Positions 16,390 to 25,371 of a stretch of DNA of 64,000 nt are shown here, in pieces. How positions within the stretch are numbered: the first letter of the stretch is position 1; each line of letters begins with the position of its first letter. The DNA is from Marinilabiliales bacterium (lineage in GTDB: Bacteria > Bacteroidota > Bacteroidia > Bacteroidales > SZUA-534): assembly GCA_003512955.1 (NCBI GenBank), contig DOTG01000041.1:62001-126000 (forward strand). Reading direction: 5' to 3'. The notes beneath the pieces were generated by a model. It did no database searches, was not told the DNA's origin, and saw only the letters and a list, made by a program, of their open reading frames with translations. Made by a program: the position numbers and the translations under genes.

Positions 16390-19300
16390 ATGAGACCATT
16401 TTCGATTCTTTTTTTACTTATTGCCACAAGCTGGACTCTGGTTGCTCAGGAATTTCATCACTATGATATTACCGATGGTCTTTCGAGCATTGAGGTTACA
16501 GATATTAAAGAAAATGAGAACTTCTTATGGATAGCTACCTGCGATGGATTGAACCGTTTCGATGGAGTCAACTTTAAGGTATTTAAAAGGGAAAATGGTT
16601 CTATAAATTGCTTGACCGAAAACAATATTGAAACTCTATTTTTCGATTCCAACGGATTTTTATGGATTGGCCTGAAGACTGGTGGTGTGGATGTGTACGA
16701 TCCCCATCAGGAGCAATTTACCCATTTAAACCAGCTTATCGATACTAAAACTCCCTCCCGGGTGGTTTCTATTATGGAAGATTCTCAAAAAAATATCTGG
16801 CTGGGTACCTGGGAAGAGGGCATTTATAAACTTACTCCTACCTCGCAGGACCCCATAAAATACCGAGCCGAAATCCGCTACCCGGGTTACATTGTGTCAA
16901 GTATTATTGAAAAACCCAAAGGATTTATCCGCGTCGGAACCTATTTTGGTTCCTTTGTTTATGAGTTGGACAAACAACAATGGACTGACTTAGGTCATCC
17001 TGACAAAGCCATCACACAGTTTTACGATACAGGGGAGGAGAACTCCCTGTGGTGCTCTACATGGAGTTCAGGGCTTTTAAAGATTCAATGGGAAAAAGAC
17101 CATCCGGCTTCCATGAACATCTTGCAGCAATTTTCGGGTAACGATTTCAAATCCATCTACCGGATAATTGGAAACTCCCCCGATCAGTTTTACATGGGTA
17201 CCTGGGGCGAAGGTTTAAAACGGGTTGACTTAAACCATCCCGACAAAGTTGCCTCCTTAGCTACAGATAACTTCAACGCCCCTTTAATTAATTGTCTTTT
17301 TGAAGATCGGTACCATAACATTTGGGTCGGCACCTATGGCGGTGGAATTTTTTCGTTTAGCCCCGAAAGAAATGGTATCCGCCATTTTCCTACTGAAGGG
17401 AAGCTTCCGGCACCGGCCATTTCGCTGGCAGAACTTAATAAAAACCAATTTTTGGTTGGTACCCAGGGTTTTGGTATTTACTTGTGCAATATGGAAAAAG
17501 AACTATTGCAACCTGTATATAACAATGCCCCAAATGGGGAATTCAATAATTACATCCTTTCGTTATATTCCGACAAGGATTTCATATTTGCTGGTCATGA
17601 TGGATTTGGGTTGCCTTTTGTATTACGTGAACGGTTTCCCGAACAAGACATCCGTTTTAACGAATTTTTCAGGCAAAACAAATTGGAAAAGGTGACCGCG
17701 GTTTATCCTTCGGAAGATGGACGTATTTGGATAGGAACCAAACAAAGCGGTTTAATTTCAGTAAAAGTAGATTACCGGACCAAACAACTGGAGGATTTCA
17801 TACAATACAACTCCTTTGGCAGGGACGAAATCACCGGTTTTGTAAAATTCGACGACAACCACCTGTTTATATCGTCACACAATGGCCTGTTCCTTTTCAA
17901 TACCCAGATTAACCAGATTGAAGAAAACGGGAAAATCCTCTTCAACGAAATTGTTTACCGTATAGTGGGCGATCAGGAAAACAAATGCTTGTGGGTAGGT
18001 ACCTCAACCAAATTGTTGAGGCTTGATTTTGAAAACCCGGAAAAGACTTATGCAGCATTGCCAAGCGATATGCTGCCCCAAGGTTCTATCAGGGTATTAA
18101 CCCTTGATAAAGAGAATAACTTATGGTTTGCCATAGGCGAAAGGCTATTTTGTTCCATTGGGAAAGAAAAGCGAGTGAGAGAGTTAAATCCCGATTTACT
18201 TGGTAACCATGCCATTCTTTCTTCTACCAAAACTAATATCAACAGCCAGCAACATCTCATTTTTGGTACTACCGATAATTTAATTCTCATTCATCCCAAC
18301 CATGTAATCAACCAATCCGATGCATCAAAGATTCTGTTCACCGGCCTTGGAATCGATCATCAGAAGATTTCGGTGGGTGAAAAAGTATATGGAGATGTGG
18401 TTTTACATGAAGCTACAGAATATATAAAAGAAATTAAACTATCATACAATTGCCGTTGGATATCACTCTCTTTTGCCGAAACCGGCTGGGATTTTTTTAA
18501 AAATAAATTCCAATACCGGCTAAAAGGATTCAGCGATAGCTGGCAATACCTGGATTTGGCCAATCCCATTATTTTTTCGCATTTCAACCCTGGGGAATAT
18601 TCCCTTGAAATCAGAAAGTACGATTCCGATGAAAAGGCTCCCATTAGCTGGTCGATGCAGCTTACGATTACCCCCCCATGGTGGAAAACAACATGGTTTT
18701 ATTTATTGATCACCCTAATGGCACTTATCGTAGCATCGGTAGTCACTTTTGCTTTCATTAATTATTACAAAAAGCGCCATATTCTCAGATTAAAAGCCAT
18801 TGAAAAACAAAAAGAAGAGGAACTGTTGAAAGAAAAAGAAAGCTTTTTTACGGGACTTTCGCACGATTTATTGACTCCTTTTTCGCTCATTCTGGCCCCC
18901 GTTAACGATTTGTTGCGCGAAAACCAATTGGAAGACAACCAAAAGGAGAAGTTAGAAATCATCAGCAAAAACACCACTTTCCTTTCCGATATATTTGCCA
19001 CCATACTCGACTTTAAAAGGGCAGAACTTTCCGACAGTCAGTTAAAGGAAACCAATGTTGAAATTGTTTCATTTGCACACATTGTATGCAATGCTTTTGA
19101 ATATTTGGCAAAATCGAAACAAATTTCCCTGGACTTCAGTTCCAATATCGACAACCTTAATATTTTGACCGACAATATAAAAATTGAGCGTATTTTGTAC
19201 AATCTGCTGAGCAATGCCATCAAATTTACCGCAGCCGGGGGAACTATTTCTTTAAGGCTGGAATACCAACCCATGGGTATGTTGAAACTGATAGTAAAAG

Positions 19301-20331
19301 ATGATGGATGCGGTATGGAACCTGAAAACCAGTCGCTCATTTTTGAAAAATTCTACCGCGAGCCTGAAAAAACAAACCGGCAAAATCCTCAAGGGTTGGG
19401 GCTTGGGTTATACATTGTCCGTAAGTTTGTTACCCTCCTGCAAGGAACCATTCATATGGATTCATCGCCAGGCAAGGGCACCATGATTGCCGTACACCTG
19501 CCTATAAAACTGAATCGTCTGGATTCCGCATCGAACCCAAATAAAAGCCTAACAGCCATTGATGAAGAACTCTCTACCATTTTGATTGTTGAAGACAATG
19601 AACAAATGCTGGAATACCTTCGCAAAAAGATGGCCAGCCATTTTAATGTAATAACATCTTCTAATGGAATTGATGCCTTGGAAAGCATCGAAAAATCATT
19701 GCCCGAAATTATTATAACCGATGTGATGATGCCAGAAATGGATGGGTTGTCCCTTTGCAGGCATATTAAAGAAAACCCCCGGTATTCCGATTTGTTTGTC
19801 ATTGTTCTTTCAGCAAAAACATCTATCGAGGATGAACTAAAAGCTTACAAGCAAGGAGCCGATATCTACATTAAAAAACCTTTCGATTCTGAAGTTTTGC
19901 TCAACCAGTTGGTCAATATTCACACCACCCGGCAGCACCGTAAGAGTCAACTTTTGGCAAGCTTGGTCTCAAAAGATACAGTGGAAATTGAATTCGATTC
20001 CAAAGAAACCTTTCTAAAACGTGCTATGCAGTTGATTGATGAACATATTATGGATGCCGATTTTAAAATTGATGAATTTGCCAATGAAATGAACATGAGC
20101 AAAACGGTACTTCACCGCAAATTCAAATTATTGGTGGGTCAAACCCCAAATCAGTTTATCCGGTTGGTCCGTTTGCGCAAATCGGTGTCGCTGCTCAAAA
20201 GCAGCGACCATACCATTGCCGAAATAGCTTATTTAACGGGATTCAACCAATCGCATTATTTTATCAAATGCTTCCGCGAAGTTTATAACGAAACCCCAAA
20301 ATCATTCCGTGAGAAAAAAGATACCCATTGA
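16390..20331 (+). CDS. Hybrid two-component system regulator (HTCS) for PUL 1
   Basis: 1313-residue one-protein signalling chain. Signal peptide MRPFSILFLLIATSWTLVAQ; periplasmic sensor of two seven-bladed Reg_prop propellers (repeats such as NFLWIATCDGLNRFDG, NGFLWIGLKTGGVDVY) and a Y_Y_Y domain; one TM helix near 768-790; dimerisation/phosphoacceptor helix with H825 in GLSHDLLTPFSL; ATPase domain (NLLSNAIKFT, DDGCGM, GLGLGLYI); receiver domain with D1111 in IITDVMMPEMDG; and a C-terminal AraC-type HTH (KTVLHRKFKLLVGQTPNQF, IAEIAYLTGFNQSHYF). The residue after the phospho-His is Asp instead of the usual Glu. It senses a breakdown product in the periplasm and should activate PUL 1, from which it diverges. 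Confidence 0.95.
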   Translation: MRPFSILFLLIATSWTLVAQEFHHYDITDGLSSIEVTDIKENENFLWIATCDGLNRFDGVNFKVFKRENGSINCLTENNIETLFFDSNGFLWIGLKTGGVDVYDPHQEQFTHLNQLIDTKTPSRVVSIMEDSQKNIWLGTWEEGIYKLTPTSQDPIKYRAEIRYPGYIVSSIIEKPKGFIRVGTYFGSFVYELDKQQWTDLGHPDKAITQFYDTGEENSLWCSTWSSGLLKIQWEKDHPASMNILQQFSGNDFKSIYRIIGNSPDQFYMGTWGEGLKRVDLNHPDKVASLATDNFNAPLINCLFEDRYHNIWVGTYGGGIFSFSPERNGIRHFPTEGKLPAPAISLAELNKNQFLVGTQGFGIYLCNMEKELLQPVYNNAPNGEFNNYILSLYSDKDFIFAGHDGFGLPFVLRERFPEQDIRFNEFFRQNKLEKVTAVYPSEDGRIWIGTKQSGLISVKVDYRTKQLEDFIQYNSFGRDEITGFVKFDDNHLFISSHNGLFLFNTQINQIEENGKILFNEIVYRIVGDQENKCLWVGTSTKLLRLDFENPEKTYAALPSDMLPQGSIRVLTLDKENNLWFAIGERLFCSIGKEKRVRELNPDLLGNHAILSSTKTNINSQQHLIFGTTDNLILIHPNHVINQSDASKILFTGLGIDHQKISVGEKVYGDVVLHEATEYIKEIKLSYNCRWISLSFAETGWDFFKNKFQYRLKGFSDSWQYLDLANPIIFSHFNPGEYSLEIRKYDSDEKAPISWSMQLTITPPWWKTTWFYLLITLMALIVASVVTFAFINYYKKRHILRLKAIEKQKEEELLKEKESFFTGLSHDLLTPFSLILAPVNDLLRENQLEDNQKEKLEIISKNTTFLSDIFATILDFKRAELSDSQLKETNVEIVSFAHIVCNAFEYLAKSKQISLDFSSNIDNLNILTDNIKIERILYNLLSNAIKFTAAGGTISLRLEYQPMGMLKLIVKDDGCGMEPENQSLIFEKFYREPEKTNRQNPQGLGLGLYIVRKFVTLLQGTIHMDSSPGKGTMIAVHLPIKLNRLDSASNPNKSLTAIDEELSTILIVEDNEQMLEYLRKKMASHFNVITSSNGIDALESIEKSLPEIIITDVMMPEMDGLSLCRHIKENPRYSDLFVIVLSAKTSIEDELKAYKQGADIYIKKPFDSEVLLNQLVNIHTTRQHRKSQLLASLVSKDTVEIEFDSKETFLKRAMQLIDEHIMDADFKIDEFANEMNMSKTVLHRKFKLLVGQTPNQFIRLVRLRKSVSLLKSSDHTIAEIAYLTGFNQSHYFIKCFREVYNETPKSFREKKDTH

Positions 20332-20376
20332 GGTTCAAACAAAAAAACATGATGAGGGATAAAAAAATTAAATATT

Positions 20377-20408
20377 AATTGTATTTTTAACAATTAATAG
20401 TATCTTTG
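20377..20408 (+). promoter_or_regulatory. AraR operator overlapping araR promoter
   Basis: An inverted repeat AATTGT-N7-ACAATT occupies 20377-20395, ahead of a perfect -7 box TATCTTTG at 20401-20408. The TTG at 20379-20381 is 19 bp from the -7 box, the normal distance for a Bacteroidota -33 element, so a bound repressor would cover the promoter spacer. The same operator recurs before araA, which points to AraR as the binder and to autorepression. Confidence 0.65.
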
Positions 20409-20426
20409 TTTCAAACAAACGTATGC

Positions 20427-21113
20427 ATGCCGCAAAACTCGTACATTGAACATCCTAAGTTTCACGTAGCCGTCGACTGTGTCATTTTTGGTTACGAAAA
20501 CGATGAATTGAAGCTATTGTTGTATCCACGTAGGTTTACCCCATCAAAAGGGGATTGGTCGCTAATGGGTGGATTTGTTCAGGAAACCGAAACATTGGAT
20601 GATTCTTCAAGGAGGGTTTTGCTTCAAACAGTTGGTCTTAACAATATTTACCTGGAGCAAGTCCGTGGCTTTTCTGAACCCAACCGTGACCCCGGTGCAC
20701 GGGTAATAAGCATGGCCTTTTATGCCCTCATCCGTATCGATGAACACGATAGCAAACTGGCCAGCTTACACAGCGGCAACTGGTGGCCAATAACCAAAAT
20801 TCCTGAACTGGTATTCGACCACAACCAAATGGTTCACGAAGCCCTTGAAAAACTCCAGCAAAAAGCATCATATAAATTAATAGGTAAAGAACTTTTGCCG
20901 GAGCAATTTACGCTCACACAGCTTCATAATTTATACAATGCCATTTTTCAAAAAAACTTTGATGCCGGAAACTTCCGTAAAAAAATTGCATCGCTGAATG
21001 TTTTAGAAAAATTGGCACTGAAAGATACTTCCACCTCAAAACGTGGTGCCTATTATTACCGCTTTAAAGATGACGCGGATACATTTGAATACGACCGGAT
21101 TGTAAAACTTTAA
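20427..21113 (+). CDS. araR: AraR, Nudix-family transcriptional regulator of arabinose use
   Basis: 228-residue cytoplasmic regulator, started at the ATG at 20427; the frame extends upstream only to a TTG inside the promoter box. Residues about 10-135 form a Nudix fold (HVAVDCVIFGYENDELKLLL, WSLMGGFVQETETLDDSSRR). The Nudix box has lost the REx2EExG glutamates (it reads RRVLLQTVG), so it should bind a ligand without hydrolysing it. The C-terminal half is the NrtR-type winged helix (LTLTQLHNLYNAIF, FDAGNFRKKIASLNVLE, KRGAYYYRF). This architecture is that of Bacteroides AraR, a repressor relieved by L-arabinose. It is encoded directly before the arabinose operon, and two matching operators are visible. 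Confidence 0.9.
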   Translation: MPQNSYIEHPKFHVAVDCVIFGYENDELKLLLYPRRFTPSKGDWSLMGGFVQETETLDDSSRRVLLQTVGLNNIYLEQVRGFSEPNRDPGARVISMAFYALIRIDEHDSKLASLHSGNWWPITKIPELVFDHNQMVHEALEKLQQKASYKLIGKELLPEQFTLTQLHNLYNAIFQKNFDAGNFRKKIASLNVLEKLALKDTSTSKRGAYYYRFKDDADTFEYDRIVKL

Positions 21114-21154
21114 AAAATTATGAGGGTATTTTAATATTATTCATTTATATAAAT

Positions 21155-21173
21155 AATTGTAAAATTGACAATT
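21155..21173 (+). promoter_or_regulatory. AraR operator upstream of araA
   Basis: AATTGT-N7-ACAATT, 21 nt before the araA start codon and identical to the araR-proximal site at 17 of 21 positions counting the trailing AA. A TACATTTT sequence at 21184-21191 resembles a -7 box but nearly touches the start codon, so the exact promoter is unclear. Binding here would block expression of araA and the genes behind it. Confidence 0.6.
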
Positions 21174-21194
21174 AAAAACAAAATACATTTTATT

Positions 21195-22676
21195 ATGAAC
21201 AACAAAATAAAAAATTACCAGGTTTGGTTTGTTACCGGAAGCCAACACCTGTACGGAGCAGAAACCCTAAAACAGGTTGACAAGGATTCTGAAATAATTG
21301 CAAAAGCCTTAAACAGTGCCGAAAAAATTCCGGTTGAAGTAGTGTTTAAACCTGTAGTTACCACTTCCGATGAGATATACAACATCTGTAATTTGGCTAA
21401 CAACGAAAAAAATTGTGTCGGTATCATTACCTGGATGCACACTTTTTCGCCGGCAAAAATGTGGATTGGCGGTCTCAGCATTTTAAACAAACCCTTGTTG
21501 CATCTACATACGCAATTTAACCGCGATATTCCCTGGAACGAAATTGACATGGATTTTATGAACCTGAACCAATCGGCACATGGCGACCGTGAATTTGGCT
21601 TTATATGCACACGTATGCGCATCAACCGGAAAGTGGTAGTAGGTTATTGGCAGGATGAAAAAGTACAGGAAAAAATTGGCATCTGGACACGTGCAGCCTT
21701 GGGTTACAACGAATCGAAAGGTTTAAAGATTTGCCGCTTTGGCGATAACATGCGCGAAGTTGCCGTTACCGAGGGCGATAAAGTGGAAGCTCAAAAAATA
21801 TTGGGCTGGCAAATCAGCTACCATGGGGTAGGCGATTTGGTACAAAGTGTGGATGCGGTATCCGAGGCTGAAATTGATGGTATTATGGCCGAATACAAAG
21901 CCAACTATCAAATGAATACCACAGCTTTGGAAAACGTGCGTTATCAGGCAAAAATTGAAATTGGGCTGAAACGGTTTCTGGATAAATATAATTACAAAGC
22001 ATTTACCACCAACTTTGAAGATTTACACGGGTTAAAACAGTTGCCCGGCCTGGCATCGCAACGCCTGATGGAACAAGGGTATGGCTTTGGTGCCGAAGGC
22101 GACTGGAAACAGTCGGCCCTGGTGCGCATTATGAAAGTAATGTCGGAAGGGTTGAAAGGAGGTTGCTCATTTATGGAAGATTATACTTACCATCTCGACC
22201 CAAGGCAGCCTTCCATTTTAAGCGCCCACATGTTGGAAATTTGCCCAACGATTGCAGAAGCTAAACCTGGCATTGAGGTACATGCTTTAGGAATTGGTGG
22301 TAAAGATGCCCCGGCCCGTTTTGTTTTCAATGTACCTACCGGAAAAGGTATAAACGCTACATTAATTGATATGGGTGGACGGATGCGGATGATTGTAAAC
22401 CCTGTTGAGGTAGTAAAACCTGAGGCTCTTCCAAAATTACCTGTAGCCCGCGCCTTATGGGTTCCTGAACCTAATTTGGAAATTGGAGCCCATGCATGGA
22501 TTCTGGCCGGTGGAGCCCACCATACCAGCTTTAGCATGGCTTTAAATACCGAGTATATGGAAGATTTGGCTGAAATGGTCGGTTTAGAGTTTGTTATTAT
22601 TGACAAGGACACCAACATCCGTGAGTTTAAGAAGGAACTTCGCAATAACGATATATATTATAACCATAAAATATAA
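21195..22676 (+). CDS. araA: L-arabinose isomerase
   Basis: 493-residue cytoplasmic, metal-dependent isomerase converting L-arabinose to L-ribulose. I use the ATG at 21195 (MNNKIKNYQVWFVTGSQHLYG); a longer reading from 21165 would start with TTG inside the operator. The family core is evident: VVTTSDEIYNICNLANN, WMHTFSPAKMWIGGL, HLHTQFNRDIPW, and the active-site Glu/His set in FGAEGDWKQSALVR, FMEDYTYHLDP, LSAHMLEICPT and AGGAHHTSFS. Length matches the usual 490-500 residues. It is the first gene of the arabinose operon, with AraR's operator in front. Confidence 0.97.
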   Translation: MNNKIKNYQVWFVTGSQHLYGAETLKQVDKDSEIIAKALNSAEKIPVEVVFKPVVTTSDEIYNICNLANNEKNCVGIITWMHTFSPAKMWIGGLSILNKPLLHLHTQFNRDIPWNEIDMDFMNLNQSAHGDREFGFICTRMRINRKVVVGYWQDEKVQEKIGIWTRAALGYNESKGLKICRFGDNMREVAVTEGDKVEAQKILGWQISYHGVGDLVQSVDAVSEAEIDGIMAEYKANYQMNTTALENVRYQAKIEIGLKRFLDKYNYKAFTTNFEDLHGLKQLPGLASQRLMEQGYGFGAEGDWKQSALVRIMKVMSEGLKGGCSFMEDYTYHLDPRQPSILSAHMLEICPTIAEAKPGIEVHALGIGGKDAPARFVFNVPTGKGINATLIDMGGRMRMIVNPVEVVKPEALPKLPVARALWVPEPNLEIGAHAWILAGGAHHTSFSMALNTEYMEDLAEMVGLEFVIIDKDTNIREFKKELRNNDIYYNHKI

Positions 22677-22696
22677 ACCATTTAAAAGCACATTTT

Positions 22697-24550
22697 ATGA
22701 ATGCCGGATTTACAACAATTGATTATGCCATTTTTGTAGCTTATGCCATCCTCATCGTCGGATTGGGGCTCTGGTTATCGCGCAGCGAAAAGGGTCACGA
22801 AAAAGATTCAAAGGATTATTTCCTTGCCGGTGGAACCCTTTCGTGGTGGGCCATTGGAGCCTCATTGATTGCAGCCAATATTTCAGCCGAACACTTTATC
22901 GGAATGTCAGGTTCGGGATTCCGTATCGGGCTTGGGATTGCTGCCTATGAATGGATAGCCGCCATCACCTTAATTTTGGTGGCAAAGTTCTTATTGCCCC
23001 AAATGATTGAAAAAAAGATATTCACTATGCCCCAGTTGGCCAATGAACGCTACGGACAGGGTGTAAGTTTCTTTTTCTCGTTCTTCTGGTTGTTGGTTTA
23101 TGTATTTGTAAACCTTACATCGGTAGCCTGGCTGGGTGCCATTGCCATGAAACAGATTCTTGGGATTCCCATGGAATATGGGGTTCCGGGTTTGTTAATC
23201 TTTGCGGGAATCTATTCTATTTACGGAGGACTTAAAGCCGTTGCCTGGACCGATGTCATTCAGGTTGTTTTTTTGGTGGGCGGTGGATTAATTACTGCAT
23301 TCTTTGCTCTGGCTGCTGTATCCGATGGAAATCCTTTCCAGGGATTTATGACTGTCCTTGAGAAAGTTAGAGAAACACCGGGTGATTTGCACTTTAACAT
23401 GATTATTGATGGAAATGTGAGTCCAGGTATCTTTAAAGATCTTCCCGGACTGGCTGTTATTTTTGGAGCTATGTGGCTTACCAACATTGGGTATTGGGGT
23501 TTTAACCAATACATTATCCAAAAAGGGCTGGCCGCCAAAAACCTGGCTGAAGCCAAACGGGGATTAATCTTTGCAGGATACTTAAAAATCCTTATCCCTA
23601 TAATTGTAATTATTCCGGGTATTACAGCTTATGTACTGTTTACTCATCCCGATTTACAGCACAATCTGGTTGGATTAAACGGAACTATTGAGCGTGCCGA
23701 TGATGCCTATCCTTGGTTGTTGCGCAACTTTGCACCCGTTGGTATCCGTGGATTAGCCTTTGCAGCATTGGTAGCTGCCGTTGTTTCTTCATTGGCATCC
23801 ATGCTTAATTCCACCTCAACCATCTTTACATTAGATATTTACAAACCCCTGATAAATAAACAAGCCAGTGAACGGCAACTGGTTAAAGTGGGCCGTATTT
23901 CAGCTTTGTTTGCTCTGATAATTGCCATGTTTGCCGCTAAACCGTTATTGGGAGGCTTGGATCAAGCATTCCAGTACATTCAGGAATATACCGGATTTAT
24001 CTATCCTGGTGTAGTTGTGGTATTTGGAATGGGTATCCTTTGGAAACGTGCAACCAACAGGGCTGCCTTGTGGACTACCATTGCCACTTTGCCTTTGGGT
24101 ATTGCCATGAAATTTGCCGTGCCCGATTTGCCATTCATCATCCGTATGGGTTATGTGTGTATGATACTCATTTCGATGGCTGTGATACTTACCTTAACCG
24201 ATAAGCATCAGGTAAAAGCCGATGACTTGTCGGACAAAAACCGTAAGCGGTTAACTTCAGCAGGTTGGATATTTGCCATCCTATCGGGAATTACTTTGTT
24301 GGCTGGTATTGTTTGGGGAACCAACTTATTGGGTTGCAGTTTGCGTTACTTAGGGTTCCATTCCATTTTTATGATGACATTTATGCTGGCTTTCTTAGCT
24401 ATCATTATGTTCACCAATGCCAAATCGGAAACTAAGGATGCCAAATCGTATGAGTTTAACCCAACCCTGTTTGAAACAGATAAAAAATTCCTGATTGGGG
24501 CTATTGGTATTGTAGTTATCATTGTGTCACTTTATGCATATTTCTGGTAA
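22697..24550 (+). CDS. SSS-family sodium:sugar symporter
   Basis: 617-residue inner-membrane protein with about 14 hydrophobic helices. SGLT/SSS signatures include KDYFLAGGTLSWWAIGASLIAANISAEHFIGMSGSGF in the first helices (broken core and Na+ site), IYGGLKAVAWTDVIQV, and the conserved ALVAAVVSSLASMLNSTSTI in TM8. It is encoded 20 nt after araA and 13 nt before araD, so L-arabinose is the likely cargo, driven by sodium. This parallels the SSS transporter genes in Bacteroides arabinose operons; the cargo is inferred from context. Confidence 0.92.
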   Translation: MNAGFTTIDYAIFVAYAILIVGLGLWLSRSEKGHEKDSKDYFLAGGTLSWWAIGASLIAANISAEHFIGMSGSGFRIGLGIAAYEWIAAITLILVAKFLLPQMIEKKIFTMPQLANERYGQGVSFFFSFFWLLVYVFVNLTSVAWLGAIAMKQILGIPMEYGVPGLLIFAGIYSIYGGLKAVAWTDVIQVVFLVGGGLITAFFALAAVSDGNPFQGFMTVLEKVRETPGDLHFNMIIDGNVSPGIFKDLPGLAVIFGAMWLTNIGYWGFNQYIIQKGLAAKNLAEAKRGLIFAGYLKILIPIIVIIPGITAYVLFTHPDLQHNLVGLNGTIERADDAYPWLLRNFAPVGIRGLAFAALVAAVVSSLASMLNSTSTIFTLDIYKPLINKQASERQLVKVGRISALFALIIAMFAAKPLLGGLDQAFQYIQEYTGFIYPGVVVVFGMGILWKRATNRAALWTTIATLPLGIAMKFAVPDLPFIIRMGYVCMILISMAVILTLTDKHQVKADDLSDKNRKRLTSAGWIFAILSGITLLAGIVWGTNLLGCSLRYLGFHSIFMMTFMLAFLAIIMFTNAKSETKDAKSYEFNPTLFETDKKFLIGAIGIVVIIVSLYAYFW

Positions 24551-24563
24551 AAAATAAATAACC

Positions 24564-25250
24564 ATGCTTGAAGCATTAAAAGAAAAAGTATTCAAAGCCA
24601 ATCTCGATTTGGTTAAACACGGATTGGTTTTGTTTACCTGGGGAAATGTCAGTGGGATTGACCGTTCCCGGGGATTGGTGGTTATAAAACCCAGTGGGGT
24701 GGATTATACAACCATGAAAGCTACAGATATGGTGGTAGTTGATTTAAAAGGGAATAAGGTTGAAGGAAGTTTAAAACCATCATCGGATACTCCCACTCAT
24801 TTGGAACTGTATAAGGCATTTCCTGAGATTGGTGGCATTGTACACACGCATTCCACCTACGCTACTGCATGGGCTCAGGCTGGCAAAGCCATTCCAATTA
24901 CTGGTACTACACATGCCGATTATTTTGCTTCGGTTATACCTTGTACCGATGATATGCCCGCCGAATGGGTAATGGGCGAATATGAAAAAGAGACAGCTAC
25001 CGCTATTATTAAAGCTTTTACTGGTAAAAAACCGTTGGAAATTCCGGGGGTTCTGGTAAAAAACCACGGTCCCTTCACCTGGGGCAAAAGCCCCGATGAG
25101 GCTGTCCATAACAGTGTGGTACTCGAAGAGGTAGCAAAAATGGCTCAAATTGCCTATACAATTCATCCCGATTTAACCATGAATCCGGCCTTAGTAAAAA
25201 AACATTATGAACGGAAACATGGAAAGGATGCCTATTATGGGCAAAAATAA
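24564..25250 (+). CDS. araD: L-ribulose-5-phosphate 4-epimerase
   Basis: 228-residue class II aldolase-fold enzyme converting L-ribulose-5-phosphate to D-xylulose-5-phosphate. Visible features: FTWGNVSGIDRSRGLVVIKPSG (phosphate and substrate binding), SSDTPTHLELYKAFPEIGGI, the metal-binding HTHSTYATAWAQ and GTTHADYF histidines, and LVKNHGPFTWG with the third metal His, as in E. coli AraD. The length is family-typical. It completes, with araA and araB, the isomerase-kinase-epimerase route into the pentose phosphate pathway. Confidence 0.96.
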   Translation: MLEALKEKVFKANLDLVKHGLVLFTWGNVSGIDRSRGLVVIKPSGVDYTTMKATDMVVVDLKGNKVEGSLKPSSDTPTHLELYKAFPEIGGIVHTHSTYATAWAQAGKAIPITGTTHADYFASVIPCTDDMPAEWVMGEYEKETATAIIKAFTGKKPLEIPGVLVKNHGPFTWGKSPDEAVHNSVVLEEVAKMAQIAYTIHPDLTMNPALVKKHYERKHGKDAYYGQK

Positions 25251-25371
25251 AAATTAAGGCTCCTTGATGTAATGTAGTATTCATTAGCTCATGAGTTCAT
25301 GAGTACATTTGCAAATAAACACATAAGCTCGAGTCTCAAATCTTGATACTTGATACTAAAAACGAATTAAA

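Noticed and set aside
16390..20331. HTCS at 16390 as regulator of the arabinose operon downstream
   Set aside because: The arabinose operon has its own AraR operators, and the 34-bp HTCS element occurs only in the susC-side intergenic region.
20406..21194. Earlier TTG starts for araR (20406) and araA (21165)
   Set aside because: Both lie inside the promoter box or operator; ATG codons at 20427 and 21195 give family-typical N-termini.
25251..25371. Short direct repeats before araB as an operator or second promoter
   Set aside because: Tandem CATGAG and TTGATAC words are low complexity; no TAnnTTTG box or AraR palindrome is present.
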